A stretch of DNA of 55,241 bases from Moorena bouillonii PNG (GTDB lineage: Bacteria; Cyanobacteriota; Cyanobacteriia; Cyanobacteriales; Coleofasciculaceae), in assembly GCF_001942495.1 (NCBI RefSeq), contig NZ_MKZS01000001.1, positions 242,231-297,471 on the forward strand, in the 5' to 3' direction. The position numbers and the translations under genes were made by a program. Under the pieces are notes generated by a model that worked only from the letters and a program-made list of their open reading frames with translations, was not told the DNA's origin and ran no database searches. Shown one piece after another: positions 9,267 to 20,229 of this stretch. The first letter of the stretch is position 1, and each line of letters opens with the position of its first letter.

Positions 9267-10817
9267 TTATGGTAAAGCCAAAACCAGAAGTGACATAATA
9301 ACTGCCACTGCTCCTAGAACAACTAGTCCCATCTGCCGGAGCAAAAAGACTTCAGCTCCAGACCACCCAACAGCAGTGGCAGCAATAATAGCGCGAGCAG
9401 GTGAAATCATCGTGGCGTGGGCGCTAGCTCCATTCTGAGCTCCCATCAGCCACTCTAGTGGTAAGCCAGACTGAATGCTTACCTCTTGTTGTAATTGGGA
9501 AAGCAGGGCATTACTCGCAGTACTTGAACCAGTAATCCAGCCTCCTAGAGCAGCTAACCAAGGTGCAACCCATATATACTTGTCACCAAGTGTTGCTGCG
9601 GCCATGCCTAGACTAGCTATCATGCCACTGGCTTGCATAACTTGAGAGGCTGCTAGAAAACAGGCGAGTGCGATGGCTCCAGGGATAAATTGTTGCCAAG
9701 CTTGTATTGTTATCACTTGCAGTTTGTGTACGACTGTTCCCAAAATTGTGACTGTAGCCAAAGCTGTCAAAAGTAAATAAAAGCCTGGGTTGTAAAGCAG
9801 GGGTAGATTTAGATTGATGGCAGCTATGGATATCACAAAATGGCTCTTCAGCAAAATTTTTAGAGGAACAACTAAGCGAGAGATCAGCAGAATTGCTGTC
9901 AGAATTCCGTAGGGAGCTATTACCTGCCAGAGGGATACTTTAGTAATACCATACTCAGCCGAATCATGAGCCGTTTTTTCGGAACTATTACGGGCAGTGT
10001 TGACTAGATTTACTGTTCTTTTTCGTTTTGCCTTATGAAATAGTTTATGAAATAGTTTTCGGTTTGCCCACACCACTAAGAATGACATTACCAGTGTGCT
10101 GCCAAGTACACCGGCCAGTTCAACCCCAGGAATCCAACTGAACCCCCAAACTCCTATGGTAAGAAGCACTCCGGCAGCGATCGCTTCTGGCCATCGGCGT
10201 TGCACGGATTTCTTTCCGCCACTCACTGCTAGTGCCACTAGTCCGTAAACTACGGGCAGAGGAGCAGTCAAAAGAGCAGTAGTCGAACCTAGAATACTAG
10301 GATCTAGATTAGTTATTTCCGCTCCAAGAACTGTACCTATCGCTAATCCTCCCCAAGGTACAGCCATTTGACCCAAAATACCCAGTATAGCTGACTGAGC
10401 AGAACTATAACCTAGTGCGAGAAACAGTGGAATTACTAAAATGGTACCAACTCCAAATCCACTAACTGACTCGGCAAAAGGAGCGAACCCAATCACTAGC
10501 AGCAACACCTGTAAGTCTCGCTCAGGAACTAAGCGAGCAATACCCCGTCCTAAAAGGCTCATACCATCTACAGACTTGAGCAGATAGTAAAGTAGCAAAC
10601 TGGGAAATAGCACATAGAAAACTGATAGTGATGTCGCAAGTCCCTTGACCAAAGCAAGTAGTAATTGCCCAGGAAACAAACGAAAAACAGGAAATAGTAG
10701 TGTTGATCCGATAGCAGCTATCAAAGTAGCAAGTCCTGCCTGTTGGCTTGGTCGCTGCAATACCACTAGCATTACTATGGCTACCCACAGGGGCATAGTA
10801 GCAATAATGATTTCCAA
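9267..10817 (-). CDS. L-lactate permease (LctP) family transporter
   Basis: A polytopic membrane protein of about 516 residues with 12 or more hydrophobic segments. Family motifs include EIIIATMPLWVAIVML at the start, GFAPFAESVSGFGVGT, GQMAVPWGGLAIGT, ALGGWITGSSTASN and GAQNGASAHATMISPARAII. These mark the lactate permease family (TC 2.A.14), which imports lactate or glycolate with protons. The frame is open from a TTG at 10841, but AGGAG lies 9 nt before a TTG at 10817, which I take as the start. It follows the serine acetyltransferase stop by only 27 bp in the same direction, so the two are almost certainly co-transcribed. The partner gene raises the possibility of a different organic acid or an acetylserine-related substrate; that is speculation. 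Confidence 0.88.
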   Translation of the reverse strand: MEIIIATMPLWVAIVMLVVLQRPSQQAGLATLIAAIGSTLLFPVFRLFPGQLLLALVKGLATSLSVFYVLFPSLLLYYLLKSVDGMSLLGRGIARLVPERDLQVLLLVIGFAPFAESVSGFGVGTILVIPLFLALGYSSAQSAILGILGQMAVPWGGLAIGTVLGAEITNLDPSILGSTTALLTAPLPVVYGLVALAVSGGKKSVQRRWPEAIAAGVLLTIGVWGFSWIPGVELAGVLGSTLVMSFLVVWANRKLFHKLFHKAKRKRTVNLVNTARNSSEKTAHDSAEYGITKVSLWQVIAPYGILTAILLISRLVVPLKILLKSHFVISIAAINLNLPLLYNPGFYLLLTALATVTILGTVVHKLQVITIQAWQQFIPGAIALACFLAASQVMQASGMIASLGMAAATLGDKYIWVAPWLAALGGWITGSSTASNALLSQLQQEVSIQSGLPLEWLMGAQNGASAHATMISPARAIIAATAVGWSGAEVFLLRQMGLVVLGAVAVIMSLLVLALP

Positions 10818-10844
10818 GACATTTGTCTCCTGTATTAACAATAG

Positions 10845-11660
10845 TTAATCCACTTTTGCTAGCTGACGGCTATCTAAATTAGTATTGTGAGATAAGTTGA
10901 TAGCTGGAGCTTGACACAACAGCTTTTCGGTGAAATGCATTTCTCTACACTGCTGTAATTGGTTTAGTTTGATTTCCAACTCATCTATCCTTTGGATAAG
11001 TTTATCAACCACATTAGCTACTGGATCCGGGATGTTACTGTGAGCAAGTGGACTAATCGGTTTGGCGAATTGCCTAACTATTCGTCCCGGAATCCCAACG
11101 ACAGTGCAGTCACTAGGAACAGAGCGTAAAACTACTGAGCCTGCTCCAATACGGCTATTGTTACCAATTTCAATGTCCCCAAGAATTTTTGCTCCTGCTC
11201 CGACGATTACATTTTTTCCCACAGTAGGATGACGTTTACCTTGTTGTTTGCCAGTGCCACCTAAAGTAACGCCTTGATAAATTAAGGTTCCATCTCCAAC
11301 GATGGCGGTTTGCCCAATTACTACACCTGTACCGTGATCAATAAATATGCCCCGACCAAGGGTAGCACCTGGATGAATATCAATTCCTGTTAGCCAACGG
11401 ACAATGTAGGATACTAAGCGAGACAGCCAAAATAAACGGTGGCGATATAAGATATGAGCAAAGCGATGAACCGTAACTGCCTGTAAGCCTGGATAGCAAG
11501 TTAACACCTCAAGCCAAGAGCATGCAGCAGGATCTTTCTCAAACACAGCCTCAAAATCTGCTCGAATAGAATCCCACAAGCCTAATGTAGATGAAGCTGT
11601 GGTTTGGCCATGTTTCTCCAAAGCTTCAAGAGAATGCTTCATTTCTGATTTTTGTTTCAT
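10845..11660 (-). CDS. cysE: Serine O-acetyltransferase
   Basis: 271 residues. It makes O-acetylserine from serine and acetyl-CoA, the first step of cysteine synthesis. The N-terminal helical region (DSIRADFEAVFEKDPAA) is followed by the left-handed hexapeptide beta-helix: DIHPGATLGRGIFIDHGTG, VVIGQTAIVGDGTLIYQGVT, LGGTGKQQGKRHPTVG and IGAGSVVL. The GTGKQ..KRHP segment and the DHGTG histidine are the expected active-site region. A C-terminal extension of ~70 residues with a coiled-coil-like stretch (about 215-240) goes beyond the short cyanobacterial form. Upstream partner in the operon of the LctP-family transporter. Confidence 0.93.
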   Translation of the reverse strand: MKQKSEMKHSLEALEKHGQTTASSTLGLWDSIRADFEAVFEKDPAACSWLEVLTCYPGLQAVTVHRFAHILYRHRLFWLSRLVSYIVRWLTGIDIHPGATLGRGIFIDHGTGVVIGQTAIVGDGTLIYQGVTLGGTGKQQGKRHPTVGKNVIVGAGAKILGDIEIGNNSRIGAGSVVLRSVPSDCTVVGIPGRIVRQFAKPISPLAHSNIPDPVANVVDKLIQRIDELEIKLNQLQQCREMHFTEKLLCQAPAINLSHNTNLDSRQLAKVD

Positions 11661-11774
11661 TTTGAGTCAAAATAATATAGCAGTTAGCAGTGAGCTATCA
11701 GGCATCGGCTTTTTTGCTTTTCCTTGTCCTGTGTGTCGTTCATGGTTTTCAGATGTACCTGATTAAATTGCCAA

Positions 11775-11828
11775 CTGCTATAATAAATATCGGGTCAATT
11801 TGTGATGATTCGATATTTATTATAGCAG
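11775..11828. terminator. Perfect 18-bp inverted repeat, possible terminator
   Basis: CTGCTATAATAAATATCG (11775-11792) and its exact reverse complement (11811-11828) flank an 18-nt loop. It lies between the stop of the iron-enzyme gene and the start of cysE on the minus strand. The stem is AT-rich and has no clean U tract, so it may instead be a mobile repeat remnant. Confidence 0.45.
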
Positions 11829-11870
11829 TAGAGTGATTTGATTGATGAACTCTACTTACTTCTATGCCAC

Positions 11871-11906
11871 TCAGTTATTCACTCAGTTATTCACTCAATT
11901 ATTCAC
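11871..11906. repeat. 12-bp tandem repeat x3
   Basis: TCAGTTATTCAC occurs twice and TCAATTATTCAC once, ending directly at the stop codon of the minus-strand gene. The fourth unit start (TCAATTTAC) forms the end of the coding sequence, so repeat expansion has probably set the C terminus. Confidence 0.8.
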
Positions 11907-12623
11907 TCAATTTACAGCTGCCATCTGCTTAGTCATGGCTAATTTGTAGTTATTCGTCCAAAATGTATCCCAATTATGTTTGGCTTTCTGATAGCCAGCG
12001 GTTAAATCATCTACGGTAGATGGATCGGCATCAACTATCTCATTAATGGCATCTCTGACCTTTTGACGATGGATAATATCAGCTTCGCCAACATGAAAGT
12101 TCCAAAAATCCCAATCAATGGTGTGTTTGTTTTCTTTTATGTATGGGTTTTTGACAAGATATTTGTACATAGTAGACAGATAAACTTGGCAAAGACACTC
12201 TCCACCCATGCCACATAATCCAATCACATAGGTGGTAGGCTTGTTTAACGTTAATTGCTTAATCTCATCAAGCAAAATTTTATTTTCTTCGCTAAGACAG
12301 TTTTCAAATAAATCTTGATTTATACCAATACTTAACAGATACTTATCCCATAGTTGGAGATGATTATTCTCATGATCTCCTTCACCTAACTCTTCTGCTA
12401 GTATTTCAGCGGTTAAGCTTTTAAATTTTCCGTAAGGAGCTTTGGAAATTAGAATTGCCAGATTATCAGGAAACTGTTTGGTAAAATGACGGTACTGGAT
12501 ACATATCTGCTGTAAAGCGTCCAGTGGGGCATGTTGTAAATATTGCAGTTTCTTATCAGCTAGATATTCAGCTTCCAGTCGAGAATGATCTGCCATAGTC
12601 CAAAATTGATCACGAGTTGTCAT
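11907..12623 (-). CDS. Haem-oxygenase-fold iron-containing redox enzyme (HDO/TenA-like)
   Basis: 238 residues from the ATG at 12623, chosen because AAGGA lies 8 nt upstream; the frame is open 22 codons further. The helical protein has the spaced metal ligands of the haem-oxygenase-like diiron/iron oxidase superfamily: EELGEGDHENNH (Glu77/78 and His88), GGECLCQVY (Glu142) and NFHVGEADIIH (His177, Glu180, Asp182, His185). Relatives oxidise small amine, fatty-acid or amino-acid substrates (UndA, CADD and SznF types). The residue C-G-M-G-G-E-C-L-C stretch is cysteine-rich. No biosynthetic partner is adjacent; the nearest co-directional genes are cysE and the transporter. Substrate unknown. Confidence 0.75.
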   Translation of the reverse strand: MTTRDQFWTMADHSRLEAEYLADKKLQYLQHAPLDALQQICIQYRHFTKQFPDNLAILISKAPYGKFKSLTAEILAEELGEGDHENNHLQLWDKYLLSIGINQDLFENCLSEENKILLDEIKQLTLNKPTTYVIGLCGMGGECLCQVYLSTMYKYLVKNPYIKENKHTIDWDFWNFHVGEADIIHRQKVRDAINEIVDADPSTVDDLTAGYQKAKHNWDTFWTNNYKLAMTKQMAAVN

Positions 12624-13045
12624 TTTTTTATCCTTTGTGTGTTTTATCTTAGCTCTATCACTACCATCATTCGCTAATCTGAAAATCACCTGAGTTTTCT
12701 CTTAAATCAACTGGTTAATCAGCTGTGAAGCATCTAATTTTAGGAGATGCGTTATAATTATCGAGTTTATATGAAATAGCTTCATAACTTCTACATATAG
12801 TGATTTTATAAATACGCGATCATGTATTTACAAATAATGGTGAGCTGATAATTGCTAAAAGCTGTGTAACTTGGCTTTTATATTGCTTCTTGCCTATTCC
12901 CTATTCCCGATTGCGTATTCCTTATTGCGTATTCCCTATTTCCTATTTGGTATTTCCTATTCCCGATTCCCGATTCCCGATTCCCGATTCCCGATTCCCG
13001 ATTCCCAGCCCGTAGCGCTCTAATAGGTAAGTGGCAGTAAAAGTC
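12624..13045. repeat. Intergenic with ATTCCCG heptamer array (about 12893-13007)
   Basis: The region between the iron-enzyme gene and thiC has no gene. From about 12893 it consists of CTATTCCC and GATTCCC variants that settle into six or more exact TCCCGAT copies (12961-13002). The same unit forms a longer array at about 50911-51020. Confidence 0.75.
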
Positions 13046-13084
13046 AAAAAAAACCCGGCTTCTGCTCAGAAACCGGTTTTTTTA
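13046..13084 (-). terminator. Rho-independent terminator after thiC
   Basis: On the minus strand ACCGGTTTCTG, a short loop and CAGAAGCCGGGT form a GC-rich stem followed by eight T. A-runs on the other side make it potentially bidirectional. It lies 27 bp after the thiC stop. Confidence 0.85.
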
Positions 13085-13110
13085 AAAGGTTTAGTTGATT
13101 GATGATTAAA

Positions 13111-14585
<1,475 letters not shown>

Positions 14586-14589
14586 TTTG

Positions 14590-14618
14590 ATTATACTATC
14601 ACAAATAAAATCAGTCGG
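14590..14618 (-). promoter_or_regulatory. Probable thiC promoter
   Basis: On the minus strand a perfect TATAAT (14590-14595) is 17 bp from CCGACT (14613-14618), a weak -35. Transcription would begin about at the 5' edge of the riboswitch, which fits. Confidence 0.6.
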
Positions 14619-14756
14619 ATTATAGGATCGCCCTCCTTGGGATTGATTCACAAGTGGGTAATCTATAGAATTCAAGATTATTGAGATTAGCTTATGGAAT
14701 TTTTAACAGGAATAGTTATATCGTTATGCTTGTTTAAGATTTAATCTCAAAATAAT

Positions 14757-14786
14757 ACAGGACAGTGCTTAGTTACACTGTCCTGT
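14757..14786 (-). terminator. Hairpin after ftsH, probable terminator
   Basis: ACAGGACAGTG (14757-14767) and its exact reverse complement (14776-14786) enclose an 8-nt loop, about 90 bp beyond the ftsH stop. On the minus strand it is followed by ATTATTTT, a short U-rich tract. Confidence 0.6.
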
Positions 14787-14874
14787 TACGGTATCCTGTT
14801 ACGGATGATTAATAGCTAGAGGCTATTGTATTCACCATTGTATTTACCTAGGTGATTGCCCAAATCGCCTTGTG

Positions 14875-16716
14875 TTAAAGAGCGATCGCAGCCATCTTGA
14901 CATCGTTAGTGCTTAGAATCTCTTGGAGTTCCTCAGCATCTACGGTTTCTTTATCAATCAGCATTTCAGCAAGCTTATCGAGGATGTGCTTATTGCCAAG
15001 AATTACATTCTTAGCCCGTTCGTAGGCTTCATCAACTAGCTTGCGAACTTCTTCATCAATGGTTGATGCTGTGGCATCTGAGAAATCCCGGTCTGAGGCA
15101 ATATCCCGACCTAGGAACATACTGCCATTCTGCCGTCCTAGGGCTACTGGGCCAAGGCGATCGCTCATACCATAGCGCATCACCATCTGCCGTGCCACCC
15201 GAGTCACCTGTTGCAAGTCATTGGAAGCACCTGTGGTCACTTCTTCTTCACCGAAGATAATTTCTTCAGCAATCCGACCACCTAAGGCCACTGCCATCTG
15301 ATTTTGCAGGTAAGAGCGGGAAAACATGCCTGAATCCATCCGGTCTTCGCTAGGGGTGAACCAAGTCAAACCACCAGCACGACCCCGAGGAATAATGCTA
15401 ATTTTCTGCACTGGGTCATAATCGGGCATTAAGGCACCCACAAGGGCGTGACCTGCTTCGTGAAACGCTACGAGGGTTTTGCGTTTCTCGCTCATTACCC
15501 GGTCTTTCTTCTCTGGCCCTGCAAGCACCCGGTCAATGGCATCATTCACCTCATCCATCGAGATTTCGGTTAAGTTGCGACGGGCTGCCAAAATTGCTGC
15601 TTCATTGAGCAAGTTGGATAAATCTGCTCCGGTGAAACCAGGGGTCCGACGGGCAATCTTCTCGAGATCCACATCTTTGGCCAGGGTTTTCCCACGAGCA
15701 TGAACGTTGAGAATTTCCAAACGTCCGGAATAATCAGGACGGTCTACTACTACCTGTCGATCAAAACGACCAGGGCGTAGTAGGGCAGCATCAAGAACAT
15801 CTGGGCGGTTGGTAGCAGCAATAATGATAATACCGGTATTACCTTCAAACCCATCCATTTCAGTCAGCAACTGGTTGAGGGTTTGCTCCCGTTCATCATT
15901 ACCACCGCCTAAACCTGCACCCCGCTGACGTCCCACAGCATCGATTTCATCAATGAATACAATACATGGAGCATTGTTTTTGGCTTGCTCAAATAGGTCT
16001 CGCACCCGAGAAGCACCAACCCCTACGAACATCTCGACAAACTCAGAACCAGAGATGGAGAAAAACGGAACACCTGCTTCCCCAGCTACTGCACGAGCTA
16101 AGAGAGTTTTACCGGTTCCTGGAGGTCCCACGAGCAGGACTCCCTTGGGAATTTTAGCCCCAATAGCAGTGAAGCGGTCAGCATTTTTGAGGAAGTCTAC
16201 TACTTCGTTAAGCTCTAGCTTGGCTTGCTCAATACCCGCCACATCCCCAAAGGTTACCTGAGTTTGGGGTTCCATTTGGACTCTAGCCTTGGACTTGCCA
16301 AAGTTCATGGCTTGAGAACCTGGGCCATTCTGGGCACGCCGCAGTAATAGAAACAATCCCACCAAGAGCAGAATCGGGAAGAAGAAGCTGCTTAAGGTCT
16401 TGAACCAGAAACCTTCATCACTCTGGGGTAGAACTGAAATATCTACACCGTTATTATTCAGAAGGTTGATTAGTTGTGGGTCATTGGGGAGATTGACCTC
16501 TACCTGACGACCATCTTGAGCGATTGCGATCGCTTTACTGCGGTCAGCACTGATTCTAACGGTTTCCACCTTGCCGCTCTCGACTTGGCTAATCAGCTGG
16601 TCGTACCGCCACGTATCTCGACTTGGGGACGGTTTGTCCAAAAATGCTGTACCAAGGGCGATCACCACTATGGCTAGGAGTGCATACAGCCCTGCGTTTC
16701 TCCACTTTTTATTCAC
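14875..16716 (-). CDS. ftsH: ATP-dependent zinc metalloprotease FtsH
   Basis: 613 residues, thylakoid/plasma-membrane AAA+ protease. N-terminal membrane helices at about 8-25 and 107-126 flank the lumenal ftsH_ext domain. The AAA module has Walker A GPPGTGKT (197-204), Walker B VFIDEIDA (about 253-260), the aromatic pore loop (MFVG, 229-232) and the second region of homology [17 protein letters not shown]. The zinc site HEAGH is at 419-423. The sequence resembles the cyanobacterial FtsH2 class that removes photodamaged D1 protein from photosystem II; which paralogue it is cannot be settled here. Transcribed alone. Confidence 0.97.
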   Translation of the reverse strand: MNKKWRNAGLYALLAIVVIALGTAFLDKPSPSRDTWRYDQLISQVESGKVETVRISADRSKAIAIAQDGRQVEVNLPNDPQLINLLNNNGVDISVLPQSDEGFWFKTLSSFFFPILLLVGLFLLLRRAQNGPGSQAMNFGKSKARVQMEPQTQVTFGDVAGIEQAKLELNEVVDFLKNADRFTAIGAKIPKGVLLVGPPGTGKTLLARAVAGEAGVPFFSISGSEFVEMFVGVGASRVRDLFEQAKNNAPCIVFIDEIDAVGRQRGAGLGGGNDEREQTLNQLLTEMDGFEGNTGIIIIAATNRPDVLDAALLRPGRFDRQVVVDRPDYSGRLEILNVHARGKTLAKDVDLEKIARRTPGFTGADLSNLLNEAAILAARRNLTEISMDEVNDAIDRVLAGPEKKDRVMSEKRKTLVAFHEAGHALVGALMPDYDPVQKISIIPRGRAGGLTWFTPSEDRMDSGMFSRSYLQNQMAVALGGRIAEEIIFGEEEVTTGASNDLQQVTRVARQMVMRYGMSDRLGPVALGRQNGSMFLGRDIASDRDFSDATASTIDEEVRKLVDEAYERAKNVILGNKHILDKLAEMLIDKETVDAEELQEILSTNDVKMAAIAL

Positions 16717-16960
16717 TCGTTGTTACCTCCATAGATTCGAGGATGTGGCAAATATAGAATTTAGCTTCTTATATTAATTTATGTTAACCTTTCTGAGGAA
16801 AACTGGGTGAACTTTATTCTAAAACAGCCTTTCTGGAAGCGTTTTATGCCTTTTGATACCTAATAATACTGTTTGGATGGCTGGTGTGGGTTGACCTAGA
16901 TGAATGCTTAATATTATAATATGGGGCTTTGGAGATCGAACAGCCAACAGGAGGTACATG
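16717..16960. other. Divergent promoter region of ftsH and mtnD
   Basis: The spacer between the divergent ftsH and mtnD starts should hold both promoters. I cannot assign hexamers with confidence. AGGAGG at 16949-16954 is a strong ribosome binding site for mtnD. Confidence 0.5.
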
Positions 16961-17515
16961 ATGGCGGTTTTACGACTTGAAGATGGTAAAACTTATACCG
17001 AGCTCAGTGATATTGCCCAAGAATTAGCGCCTCTGAAGGTTCAGCTAAATCACTGGTCTGTAGGGGAGAACCCAGAAATTCACAGCCTTCTAGAGCAAGA
17101 CACCCTTAGTGATATTGAAAAGGAAACATTACTCCAAGCTTTAGATAGCTACTTTGAACAACTTAAGGAAACCGCTGGCTATCAATCCCGTGACTTAATC
17201 GTTCTTTACCCAGACATACCTAATCTTGATGCCCTCCTTTCCAAATTTAAGGATTGTCACTACCATACTGACGATGAAGTGCGCTACATAGTTGCTGGAG
17301 AAGGGGTTTTTGGGTTTGTACGTCCTGATGGCAGCCAAATGGAGTTGACTGTGCAGCCTGAGGAGTACATTAATGTGCCAGCTAATACTGAACATTGGTT
17401 TTATCTGACACCATCACGACGGGTTAAAGCTGTGCGCTACTTTATCACTACTGAAGGCTGGGTTCCGGAATACACGGGTACGGAAATTCGGATGAAGCCG
17501 TTAGTAGCTGTTTGA
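16961..17515 (+). CDS. mtnD: Acireductone dioxygenase
   Basis: 184 residues from the ATG at 16961, which has AGGAGG 6 nt upstream; the open frame reaches back to 16904. A cupin that cleaves the acireductone of methionine salvage to the keto acid precursor of methionine plus formate (Fe form) or to a CO-releasing off-pathway product (Ni form). The metal ligands are seen in CHYHTDDE (His100, His102, Glu106) and NTEHWF (His145). First gene of mtnD-mtnW-mtnX-mtnB, 28 bp before mtnW. Confidence 0.95.
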   Translation: MAVLRLEDGKTYTELSDIAQELAPLKVQLNHWSVGENPEIHSLLEQDTLSDIEKETLLQALDSYFEQLKETAGYQSRDLIVLYPDIPNLDALLSKFKDCHYHTDDEVRYIVAGEGVFGFVRPDGSQMELTVQPEEYINVPANTEHWFYLTPSRRVKAVRYFITTEGWVPEYTGTEIRMKPLVAV

Positions 17516-17543
17516 GAATATCCCAGTTCATAACTTAATTAAA

Positions 17544-18632
17544 ATGTCCATTGAAGTTGACTACCGCTTTCCAAGCGGTGTTGATGTCGAAAAACAAGCG
17601 AAAATGATTGCTGTTGGGCAAACCGCAGGCACCTGGAATGCTCGTTTTGCCCATCTCGAAAATGTGTTTCGCTCCCATCTTGGTACTGTTGTTCAAGGTG
17701 TCATTAACCCTGATGGTTCTGGTTTGGCTACCATCCGTTTTCCCGAAGCTAATGTGGAAAACGATATCCCTACTCTACTAACCATGATTTTTGGTAAATA
17801 CTCCATGGCAGGGCCAGCTAAAGTCATGGCAGTGCGCTTGCCAGAACACTACGGTAGGCATCCCAAATTCGGAATTACCGGGATTCGGGAAAGACTAGGA
17901 GTAGTTGACCGTCCCCTGATTATGGCAATTTTTAAGGCAGCCTTGGGACTCTCAGCGGAAGACCATGGGAAGATTTTACAAGAGGTTGCTGGAGCTGGAC
18001 TTGACATTATTAAAGATGATGAGATTCTGGGGGATTTGGAGATAGCACCAACCCTGAAACGTCTAGAAGTCTGCCGTAAGGTACTTGATGAAATCAAACA
18101 GCAAACTGGGCGCACTGTACTCTATGCCATTAATGTAACTGGTTCGGCTGACAAATTGCTTGATAAAGCTCATACGTTGGTAAAGGAAGGGGCAAATGCC
18201 CTGCTGCTGAATGTCTTGACCTACGGTTTCTCTGTCCTAGAAGCCCTAGCTGCTGATCCAGAGATTAATGTGCCTATTTTTGCCCATCCCGCCTTAGCAG
18301 GAGCACTCTGTGGAGCCCCAAACCACGGGATGGCTTACTCAGTGGTTTTGGGAACCCTGATGGCTCATGGTGGGGCAGATGCGGTGCTATATCCCGCCCA
18401 TTATGGTAGTTTACCCTTTGACCCAGAGGAGGAAAAGCGAATTCGAGATAGTTTGCGATCGCGTAATGTATTTCCTGTGCCCTCCGCTGGCATTCATGCT
18501 GGGATTGTGCCTAAGGTTGTAGCAGATTACGGACAAGAGGTTATTCTTAATGCTGGAACTGGCATTATGGATCATCCCGATGGTCCTGCTGCTGGCGTTA
18601 AAGCATTTTTTGAAGCCATACATTCATTATGA
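17544..18632 (+). CDS. mtnW: 2,3-diketo-5-methylthiopentyl-1-phosphate enolase (RuBisCO-like protein)
   Basis: 362 residues with the large-subunit fold of RuBisCO but type IV character. The N-terminal alpha/beta domain leads to a TIM barrel with the loop IIKDDE (Lys157 is the residue carbamylated in true RuBisCO), preceded by GLSAEDHGK and followed by HPALAGALCGA and PSAGIHAG. Context (mtnD, mtnX, mtnB) supports the enolase of methionine salvage rather than carbon fixation. Slightly shorter than Bacillus MtnW. Confidence 0.92.
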   Translation: MSIEVDYRFPSGVDVEKQAKMIAVGQTAGTWNARFAHLENVFRSHLGTVVQGVINPDGSGLATIRFPEANVENDIPTLLTMIFGKYSMAGPAKVMAVRLPEHYGRHPKFGITGIRERLGVVDRPLIMAIFKAALGLSAEDHGKILQEVAGAGLDIIKDDEILGDLEIAPTLKRLEVCRKVLDEIKQQTGRTVLYAINVTGSADKLLDKAHTLVKEGANALLLNVLTYGFSVLEALAADPEINVPIFAHPALAGALCGAPNHGMAYSVVLGTLMAHGGADAVLYPAHYGSLPFDPEEEKRIRDSLRSRNVFPVPSAGIHAGIVPKVVADYGQEVILNAGTGIMDHPDGPAAGVKAFFEAIHSL

Positions 18633-18888
18633 GGTAATCAGGTAATCGGGTTATGGGGTAATGACAAGATGGTGTTTATCATGATTATGGGGTACATTTT
18701 GATTTCTTTACCATACTCTGTAATCATCACACAGTAATATATAATCCCACGAAACCCCAAGGTATTAAGTACCTCACCTGTTTGATAAATGCCATAGCAA
18801 TGCCTATAGTAATACTATTGATCGTGAACATATCGTCAACAGCCACAGTTCTTACTCAGGACTGAGCACTCTTAGACTAAATACCATT
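18633..18888. repeat. Intergenic with a dispersed-repeat copy
   Basis: Bases about 18756-18795 (CCTCACCTGTTTGATAAATG and its left flank) closely match 26314-26358 downstream of the methyltransferase, both beginning near CCCCAAGGTATT/CCCAAATTGGTA. Otherwise short GGTAATC-type repeats; no gene. Confidence 0.5.
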
Positions 18889-19545
18889 GTGAATCGAGTT
18901 GTATTCTGCGACTTCGACGGTACCATTACCGCCGTTGAAACCTTTGTGGGCATGCTCAAACACTTTGCTCCCGAGTTGTCCGCCCAAATTATGCCCCAGC
19001 TGTACAGTATGAAGCTGACTCTGAGGGAAGGTGTGCGCCAGATGTTAGAGTCAATTCCTTCAGCTAGCTATCCTGACATTATTGCCTACGCTCAATCCAA
19101 ACCGATTCGGCCTGGTTTAGAGCAATTGTTAGACTTTCTTGATACTCAAAATGTCCCTTTCATTGTCGTTTCCGGTGGTTTGCGCTGCATGGTGGAAACG
19201 GTTCTCAGTCAGGGAAGCACGGGGAAAAAATCCTTACTTGAGCGGGTAGCAGCTATTTATGCTGTTGATGTGGAAACTACCGGGGATTTTCTAAAGGTAA
19301 CCTCTGAGTTTGAAGGAGAGACAGAACTTGTGTCTAAAGTGCGGGTGATGGCACAACACCCGGCTCAAGAGCAGATCGCCATTGGCGATTCGGTAACGGA
19401 CTTGAATATGAGCCTGAAAGCCCCGGTAGTATTCGCCCGCGATCGCCTCAGCAAATACCTGGAGGAGCGCCAAAAGCCCTACATTCCGTGGGATGATTTT
19501 TTTGATGTACAACAAAAGCTATCCCAGCGGTGGAACAATGGTTAA
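18889..19545 (+). CDS. mtnX: HAD phosphatase of methionine salvage
   Basis: 218 residues, GTG start. It should dephosphorylate 2-hydroxy-3-keto-5-methylthiopentenyl-1-phosphate to the acireductone used by MtnD. HAD motifs: DFDGT at residues 8-12 (nucleophile Asp8, acid Asp10), VVSGG and the late IGDSVTDLNM. Its end overlaps mtnB by 8 bases. Confidence 0.92.
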   Translation: MNRVVFCDFDGTITAVETFVGMLKHFAPELSAQIMPQLYSMKLTLREGVRQMLESIPSASYPDIIAYAQSKPIRPGLEQLLDFLDTQNVPFIVVSGGLRCMVETVLSQGSTGKKSLLERVAAIYAVDVETTGDFLKVTSEFEGETELVSKVRVMAQHPAQEQIAIGDSVTDLNMSLKAPVVFARDRLSKYLEERQKPYIPWDDFFDVQQKLSQRWNNG

Positions 19546-20221
19546 TCATGGCTCCTCAATCCGAAATCACCACCAATTACTATCAGCTATTGATCCAAGA
19601 CCAACCTTAATTACTGCTGCTAGTCACTTCTATCAATTAGGTTGGATGGTGGGGACAGCCGGTAACCTCTCTGCTAAACAGCCCGATGGCAGCTTCTGGA
19701 TTACTGCGAGTGGATGCCATAAAGGGCAGCTAGGCAGCAAAGACTTTATTCGCATAGCCACTGATGGCACAGTAGTAGAACAACCATCACCTGAATCTCG
19801 TCCTTCAGCTGAAACAAGCATTCATCAAAGTATCTACTCTTTATTCCCAGATGCTAAAGCCTGTTATCATATTCACACCATTGAGTCGAATTTAGTTTCT
19901 GGCTTCACTAAAGACGATACCCTGCCTTTGCCGCCGCTAGAAATGCTTAAGGGCTTTGGAGTACGGGAGGAGAACCCTAAAGTCACGGTACCAGTATTTG
20001 TCAACCATCTAGATGTTTCTCGCATTAGTAGTGAGATATGCGATCGCTTTCAGGCTGCACCGCCATCAGTCAATGTCCTATTGATTCGCAACCATGGTAT
20101 AACGGTTTGGGCGTCTTCCACCGAACGTGCCCAGATCTACTTGGAGTTAGCTGATTATATTTTTCGATACATGGTAGCTGCTCGACAAATTGAGCTTAGC
20201 ACTACCTCAATCAAGAATTAA
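19538..20221 (+). CDS. mtnB: Methylthioribulose-1-phosphate dehydratase
   Basis: About 227 residues from the ATG at 19538, which overlaps the mtnX stop (ATGGTTAA) and has GGTGGA upstream; the frame is open back to 19493. Class II aldolase fold. Zinc ligands are expected in CYHIHTIESN and in IRNHG; GTAGNLS and SGCHKG are the phosphate/substrate loops. It acts just upstream of MtnW in the pathway. The entry genes (mtnN/mtnP, mtnK, mtnA) are not in the window. Confidence 0.93.
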   Translation: MVNHGSSIRNHHQLLSAIDPRPTLITAASHFYQLGWMVGTAGNLSAKQPDGSFWITASGCHKGQLGSKDFIRIATDGTVVEQPSPESRPSAETSIHQSIYSLFPDAKACYHIHTIESNLVSGFTKDDTLPLPPLEMLKGFGVREENPKVTVPVFVNHLDVSRISSEICDRFQAAPPSVNVLLIRNHGITVWASSTERAQIYLELADYIFRYMVAARQIELSTTSIKN

Positions 20222-20229
20222 CAAATACA

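Noticed and set aside
12950-13007. Possible CRISPR array (regular short repeats)
   Set aside because: The unit is a 7-bp tandem repeat (ATTCCCG) with no spacers; the same holds for 151-201, 50911-51020 and 54916-54962. No cas genes.
17544-18632. True RuBisCO large subunit
   Set aside because: Sequence and neighbours (mtnD, mtnX, mtnB) indicate the RuBisCO-like enolase of methionine salvage.
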